Shown: positions 60,214-64,000 of the stretch, one piece after another
How the letters are laid out: every line of letters starts with the position of its first letter
Position numbering within the stretch: position 1 is the first letter of the stretch
NCBI RefSeq assembly: GCF_000021685.1
Contig: NC_011959.1
Span: 1,549,705 to 1,613,704, forward strand
DNA: 64,000 nt
Direction of reading: 5' to 3'
Source: Thermomicrobium roseum DSM 5159
GTDB taxonomy: Bacteria > Chloroflexota > Chloroflexia > Thermomicrobiales > Thermomicrobiaceae
Program-made: the position numbers and the translations under genes
Notes under the pieces: generated by a model
Seen by the model: only the letters and a program-made list of their open reading frames with translations
The model's database searches: none
Told to the model about the DNA's origin: nothing

Positions 60214-60867
60214 TCAGAGCACGATTTCGGCCTGATGGACGCGGCTCTGCTCCGCAACGAGGATCGCGTCGATCGTGGCAAGCGTCTGGTCCAACCGATC
60301 CGTCTCGTTGAAGACGACGTAGTCGAACTCGTAAACCTGAGCGAGTTCCCGGGATGCGGTCGCGATCCGCTCCATGAGCGTGGTCGGATCGTCCGTCTTG
60401 CGGCTGCGCAAGCGGTGCATCAGTTCGGACATCGAGGGTGGGGCGAGGAAGATCAGGATCGCCTGCGGCACGAGCCGCCGGATCGACGCTGCTCCCTGCA
60501 CGTCGACTTTGACGACCACCGTCTTGCCGCTGCGCAAGGCGCGGCGCACCCGCTCCTTGGGGACACCGTAGAGATGTCCGTAGACCTCCGCCGACTCGAG
60601 AAATTCGCCACGGTCACGAGCGGCCAAGAACTCCTCGCGCGTCATGAAAATGTAATGGACACCGTCGATCTCACCAGGCCGACGCGGACGCGTGGTCGCG
60701 GTGACCGCGAAATGGAACTCGGGATGCGCTTGACGCATCCGCTCGATGACGGTGTCCTTGCCGACACCGGATGGTCCGGAGATGACGATCAACTTGGGAC
60801 GGACACGCTGCCGGAGTTCTTCGAGGAGTTCATCGGCCTGCGTATTCAATCCGAGGTCGTCCGTCAC
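60214..60867 (-). CDS. gmk: Guanylate kinase
   Basis: A 217-residue kinase converting GMP to GDP. P-loop GPSGVGKDT (31-39) with Asp in place of the usual Ser or Gly, TATTRPRRPGEIDGVHYIF, EFLESAEVYGHLYGVPKE, KVDVQGAASIRRLVP and IFLAPPS. I chose the GTG at 60867, preceded by GGGGAGG at nine bases; the frame stays open to 61074 but that part lacks a site and reaches into the start region of the divergent rqcH gene. The 20-residue N-terminal extension is longer than usual. Confidence 0.93.
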   Translation of the reverse strand: MTDDLGLNTQADELLEELRQRVRPKLIVISGPSGVGKDTVIERMRQAHPEFHFAVTATTRPRRPGEIDGVHYIFMTREEFLAARDRGEFLESAEVYGHLYGVPKERVRRALRSGKTVVVKVDVQGAASIRRLVPQAILIFLAPPSMSELMHRLRSRKTDDPTTLMERIATASRELAQVYEFDYVVFNETDRLDQTLATIDAILVAEQSRVHQAEIVL

Positions 60868-60983
60868 CGGCCCGGACCTCCCCTGCTGTCCGCTCCCACC
60901 CTGGGGTGGCTCGGATCGGCCACCTGTCGTCATTGTGCCATAGTTGGGAACGCTCGTCGGACTCGAATTCGGAAGGAGCAGGC

Positions 60984-62744
60984 GTGTTCGACGTTCTGAC
61001 GATCGCGGCACTGGTCGACGAATTGCGAAAGACGCTCCTGCGTGGGCGCGTGCAGAAAGTCGTCCAGACCGCACCGCTCGCCATCGCCCTGGAGTTCTAC
61101 GCGGGTCAGCGCTGGGGACTGGTCATCGACGTGAGTCCCCAGGAGCCCTGCTCGTATCTTGCGCACACTGTTCCGGCTGGTGACCCGGAGCAGGTGACGC
61201 CGTTTCTCTTGCTGCTCCGGAAGTACGTGCGCGGCGCACGCCTTGTGCAGGTCGAGCAGGTGCCACTGGAGCGAATCATCCGCTTGCGCTTCGCAACCGT
61301 TCTGGTGGAGGAGCAGCGAGGACGAATCGAGCGCCTTCCCGTGGAGACCGAGCTGGTCATCGAATTGATGGGGCGGCACAGCAACGCCATTCTGGTCGCC
61401 ACCGACGGGAGGATCCTCGATGCGCTCAAGCGCGTGACCCCGGAAATGAGCGCTGCCCGACCCGTCCTGCCGGGTCGGCCCTATCAGCCGCCACCTCCAC
61501 AGTTGAAACGCGATCCTCGCCGCCTGAGCACCGACGCTGTGGACTCGCTCTTGCTCGAAGGACGACCGGACCAGGAGCTGACGACCGCACTCGTCCAGCA
61601 ACTGGCCGGCTTCAGCCCACAGATGGCACGCGAAGCGGTCTACCGGGCATTCGGGACAACAGCAGTGACGGTCAGTGAGGCACGGGACGCTCCCAGCGGA
61701 CCGGAGCGCCTGGCGACCGCGATCGCCAGCGTCATCGAGCCGCTGGTGACGGGGCAGTTCGCGCCGACGGTGTACTGGAGCAACGGCGTTCCCGTGGCAT
61801 TTTCGGCCATTCCTCTGCACTACGCTCAGGGGCTCCAGGCAGAAGCGTTCCCCAGCATATCGATGGCGATCGAGCGATTCTTGGCCGAGCGACCGCAGGG
61901 TGAAGAGATCGCTGGGGACCGGTATGCGCAGCGTCGTCGCCGTGTCTTGGCCGCGATCGAACGGGAGCGAGCACGGGTCGAAGCGCGCTTGCATGCGCTG
62001 GAGCAGGAGCGAGCGCGGGCCGCGGAGGCGGAGCGCTGGAGGAGAATGGGAGAAGCGATCCTGGCCGCACTCGGCGAGCTCGTGCCAGGACAGCGCGAAC
62101 TCGTCGTCGATGACCTTCGGATCCCGCTCGATCCGGACCGCACGCCAGTGGAGAACGCGCAAGCCTATTTCGAGCGCTATCGGAAGGCAAAAGCTGCTGC
62201 CGAGCAAGTCCCTTTGCGGATCGAGGAGACGCGCTTGGAACTCGAATACTTGCGGCAGCTCGAGGCGCTCGCGCAGGTCGCCGATACGACGGAAACGCTG
62301 GAGACGCTGCGCCAGGAGATCGGGCTCACCGAAGGGAACACTGGCGAGCGGACGAAGCGCGGCAGCCAGCGCAAGCTGCGCGTCTGGCGGACGCTCCGCG
62401 GGGACCGGATCGTCGTCGGACGCAATGCACGCGAGAACGACTGGATCACCTTCTCGCTCGCGCGCCCGGAGGACGCGTGGCTGCATGCCCGTGGTCTGGC
62501 TGGTGCGCACGTGATCGTCCAGTGGGCTGGAGCAGAGGACCCCGATGTCCTCGAACGCGCCGCAGCGCTCGCAGCCTGGTACAGCGAGGGACGCACGGGC
62601 ACGCGAGTGAGTGTCGATGTCACCCAGCGACGCCACGTGCGCCGCATTCCAGGAGCAGCGCCCGGTTTGGTCCGCTACCGCAACGAGCGGACGCTGGCCG
62701 TTCGACCGCGTCCTCCCGAAGATCTCGGACTCCTGGAGGGGTGA
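60984..62744 (+). CDS. rqcH: NFACT family protein RqcH-like (ribosome quality control)
   Basis: 586 residues. RqcH binds stalled 50S subunits and adds C-terminal alanine tails. The NFACT-N region (MFDVLTIAALVDELRKTLLRGRVQKVVQ), VTPFLLLLRKYVRGARL and VIELMGRHSNAILV, a middle coiled coil (about 320-450), and the C-terminal NFACT-R domain (RVWRTLRGDRIVVGRNARENDWITF, DAWLHARGLAGAHVIV) are present. GTG start at 60984 with GGAAGGAGC. The gene is convergent with tatC with 6 bp between the stops and divergent from gmk. Confidence 0.9.
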   Translation: MFDVLTIAALVDELRKTLLRGRVQKVVQTAPLAIALEFYAGQRWGLVIDVSPQEPCSYLAHTVPAGDPEQVTPFLLLLRKYVRGARLVQVEQVPLERIIRLRFATVLVEEQRGRIERLPVETELVIELMGRHSNAILVATDGRILDALKRVTPEMSAARPVLPGRPYQPPPPQLKRDPRRLSTDAVDSLLLEGRPDQELTTALVQQLAGFSPQMAREAVYRAFGTTAVTVSEARDAPSGPERLATAIASVIEPLVTGQFAPTVYWSNGVPVAFSAIPLHYAQGLQAEAFPSISMAIERFLAERPQGEEIAGDRYAQRRRRVLAAIERERARVEARLHALEQERARAAEAERWRRMGEAILAALGELVPGQRELVVDDLRIPLDPDRTPVENAQAYFERYRKAKAAAEQVPLRIEETRLELEYLRQLEALAQVADTTETLETLRQEIGLTEGNTGERTKRGSQRKLRVWRTLRGDRIVVGRNARENDWITFSLARPEDAWLHARGLAGAHVIVQWAGAEDPDVLERAAALAAWYSEGRTGTRVSVDVTQRRHVRRIPGAAPGLVRYRNERTLAVRPRPPEDLGLLEG

Positions 62745-62750
62745 GACGCC

Positions 62751-63527
62751 TCACACCGGCTTGGCGAAGCGAGCCAAGAGCACACCGAGCTCGTAGAGCA
62801 GGTACATCGGCGCTGCGACGAGGAACATGTTGAAGGGATCCGGCGTCGGCGTGATCAGAGCCGCAGCCACCGCGATGATCAGGATGGCGAACTTGCGCAG
62901 CGAGGCGAGTCGCTTGGCAGAGACGATACCGAGCTTGGCCAGGATAAAGATCACCACGGGGAGCTCGAAGACAACCCCGACCCACAGCAGGAGAGTCATG
63001 TAGAAGGAGACCACTTCTTCGGCCCGGAACTGGGCCTCGAAGACGCTCCCACCGAAATGCGACAGGAAGCTCAGGGCACGCGGCACGAGGACGAAGAAGG
63101 CGAAAGCGACACCAGCGACGAACATGATGGATACGAAGGGCAGAGCACGGTACAGGTACCGCTTTTCCTTCCGCGTCAAGCCGGGAGCGAGGAAGCGGAC
63201 GAGCTGATACACGATCATCGGCATGGCGAAGCCGATGCCGAGATAGAGCGCGACCTTGGTGTAGGTGATGAACGACTCGGTCGGGGTGATCGCGTAGAGG
63301 CGCTCGATCCCGGACATGCGGATGATGAGCCGCATCGTCGGAAAGGCGAGCGCCAAACCGATGACGAAGCCGACAGCGACGGCGAGCAAGGCATAGATGA
63401 GCCGCGTGCGGAGCTCTTCCAGGTGCTCCTGCAGCGTCATCTCCTTGTAGAACTCTTCCGGTTCGGGTTCGGGCTCGTTCGGCTGCGGGGCCGGCTGACC
63501 GCGGACACGATCGAGAAGGCTGACCAT
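62751..63527 (-). CDS. tatC: Twin-arginine translocase subunit TatC
   Basis: 258 residues with six membrane helices. TatC is the receptor for folded proteins with twin-arginine signals. Motifs: HLEELRTRLIYALLAV, LAPGLTRKEKRYLYRALP, SFYMTLLLWVGVVFELPVVIFIL and ALITPTPDPFNMFLVAAPMYLLYELG. A Pro/Glu-rich N-terminal tail (10-30) precedes the first helix. ATG at 63527. No tatA gene is adjacent. It is separated from acpP by a strong terminator and so has its own transcript. Confidence 0.94.
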   Translation of the reverse strand: MVSLLDRVRGQPAPQPNEPEPEPEEFYKEMTLQEHLEELRTRLIYALLAVAVGFVIGLALAFPTMRLIIRMSGIERLYAITPTESFITYTKVALYLGIGFAMPMIVYQLVRFLAPGLTRKEKRYLYRALPFVSIMFVAGVAFAFFVLVPRALSFLSHFGGSVFEAQFRAEEVVSFYMTLLLWVGVVFELPVVIFILAKLGIVSAKRLASLRKFAILIIAVAAALITPTPDPFNMFLVAAPMYLLYELGVLLARFAKPV

Positions 63528-63576
63528 GGTTCCCTCGCTGCTCCGCTGCGCGCTCCGTTCGCACGCTAAGCGTAAC

Positions 63577-63612
63577 AGACAGGCGCGGGCACGACGAGTC
63601 CCGCGCCTGTCT
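63577..63612 (-). terminator. Terminator of acpP
   Basis: Perfect 13-bp stem AGACAGGCGCGGG / CCCGCGCCTGTCT with a 10-nt loop, 20 bp after the acpP stop on the minus strand, followed by GTTACG. Confidence 0.75.
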
Positions 63613-63631
63613 CTGCCGCGTCAGCTCGCCG

Positions 63632-63877
63632 TCATTGCTTGCCGAGGTGCTCCTCGATGAAGTTGATCGCATCACGCACGGTGACGATGTTGGCTGCCTC
63701 TTCGTCCGAGATCTCGATGCCGAACTCTTCTTCGAGCTGCATGATCAGCTCGACGAGGTCCAGCGAATCAGCATTGAGATCCTTGACGAACTCGGCATCC
63801 GGAGTCACCTCGCTCGGATCGACACCGAGCTGCTCGGCCACGACGGCCTGCACCCGCTCCAAAATCGACGACGACAC
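63632..63877 (-). CDS. acpP: Acyl carrier protein
   Basis: 81 residues of the acidic carrier of fatty acid synthesis. The phosphopantetheine serine is Ser38 in NADSLDLVEL; FGIEISDEEAANIVTVRDAINFIEEH completes the four-helix fold. I chose the GTG at 63877, which has GGGGAGG at eight bases; a GTG at 63886 would overlap that site. No other fatty acid gene lies in the window to the left; genes upstream on the same strand are beyond the edge. Confidence 0.95.
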   Translation of the reverse strand: MSSSILERVQAVVAEQLGVDPSEVTPDAEFVKDLNADSLDLVELIMQLEEEFGIEISDEEAANIVTVRDAINFIEEHLGKQ

Positions 63878-64000
63878 GCCAACCACCTCCCCAGCGACCG
63901 AATCCTGACCCGCGGGTATCCAGCTTTCCCCGGTAGTATGACTGAGCGTGCCTTCCTATGCAAGTGATCGGCACCTACACGCGCCGATCATCGCCGCTCC

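Noticed and set aside
63958..64000. Start of a new + strand gene at the right edge (ATGCAAGTGATC...)
   Set aside because: No ribosome binding site and only 14 codons; the same bases form a hairpin GATCGGC-N10-GCCGATC, so it may be a terminator-like structure instead.
1..64000. tRNA or rRNA genes
   Set aside because: I saw no cloverleaf-like sequence or rRNA segment in the intergenic regions read.

Overview
The window is GC-rich (roughly two thirds G+C by eye) bacterial chromosome. Many starts are GTG, intergenic gaps are short, and most genes have strong GGAGG-type ribosome binding sites. The gene content suggests a thermophilic Chloroflexota bacterium of the Thermomicrobia type: an F420-type luciferase-like oxidoreductase, secreted proteins typical of Chloroflexota, a dprA-topA-hslVU cluster and a ThiF of the Bacillus/Chloroflexota type. 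The assignment is an inference from gene content and composition; there is no rRNA or tRNA gene in the window to confirm it.

Layout. (1) 1-18.3 kb is mostly housekeeping: the end of mreB, a NUDIX hydrolase, a ThiF-like / class V aminotransferase / membrane protein operon, tyrA, an SH3b protein, an aldehyde dehydrogenase, an F420-type oxidoreductase, two tandem paralogous lipoproteins, rmuC with a UroD-family gene and a possible nuclease, and an Orn/Lys/Arg decarboxylase. A 1.6-kb gene-free repeat block lies at 9.2-10.9 kb. (2) 18.3-41 kb is accessory. It holds a minus-strand phage-derived module (portal, holin-like, large terminase, sigma factor), a secreted subtilisin, two large paralogous secreted envelope proteins, a MidA-type methyltransferase and a glycosyltransferase operon. 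These pieces are separated by clusters of paired palindromes. (3) 41-64 kb is core again: a PhoR/PhoP-like two-component pair, dprA-manC-topA-hslV-hslU, a glycosyltransferase, a ROK kinase, a solute-binding lipoprotein, aminotransferases, D-cysteine desulfhydrase-like gene, priA-def, gmk, rqcH, tatC and acpP.

The main non-standard structure is a family of about 19 paired palindromes of roughly 155 bp. Each full unit has two different REP-like hairpins whose GTAG feet face each other across a conserved core. The two hairpin types differ by compensatory stem changes. Five units form a tandem array with a period of about 224 bp inside the phage-derived module. The sigma-factor gene of that module has a consensus promoter whose start region carries a LexA-like box, so the module looks SOS-regulated although no capsid or tail gene is present. 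The subtilisin promoter sits inside nested inverted repeats.

How the parts may work together: manC (GDP-mannose), the glycosyltransferases, the two secreted envelope proteins, the subtilisin and TatC fit construction and turnover of a glycosylated protein envelope. The dprA-topA-hslVU and rqcH/gmk/priA/def groups are DNA processing, proteolysis and translation quality-control genes whose neighbourhoods resemble those of Gram-positive bacteria, with some members missing.
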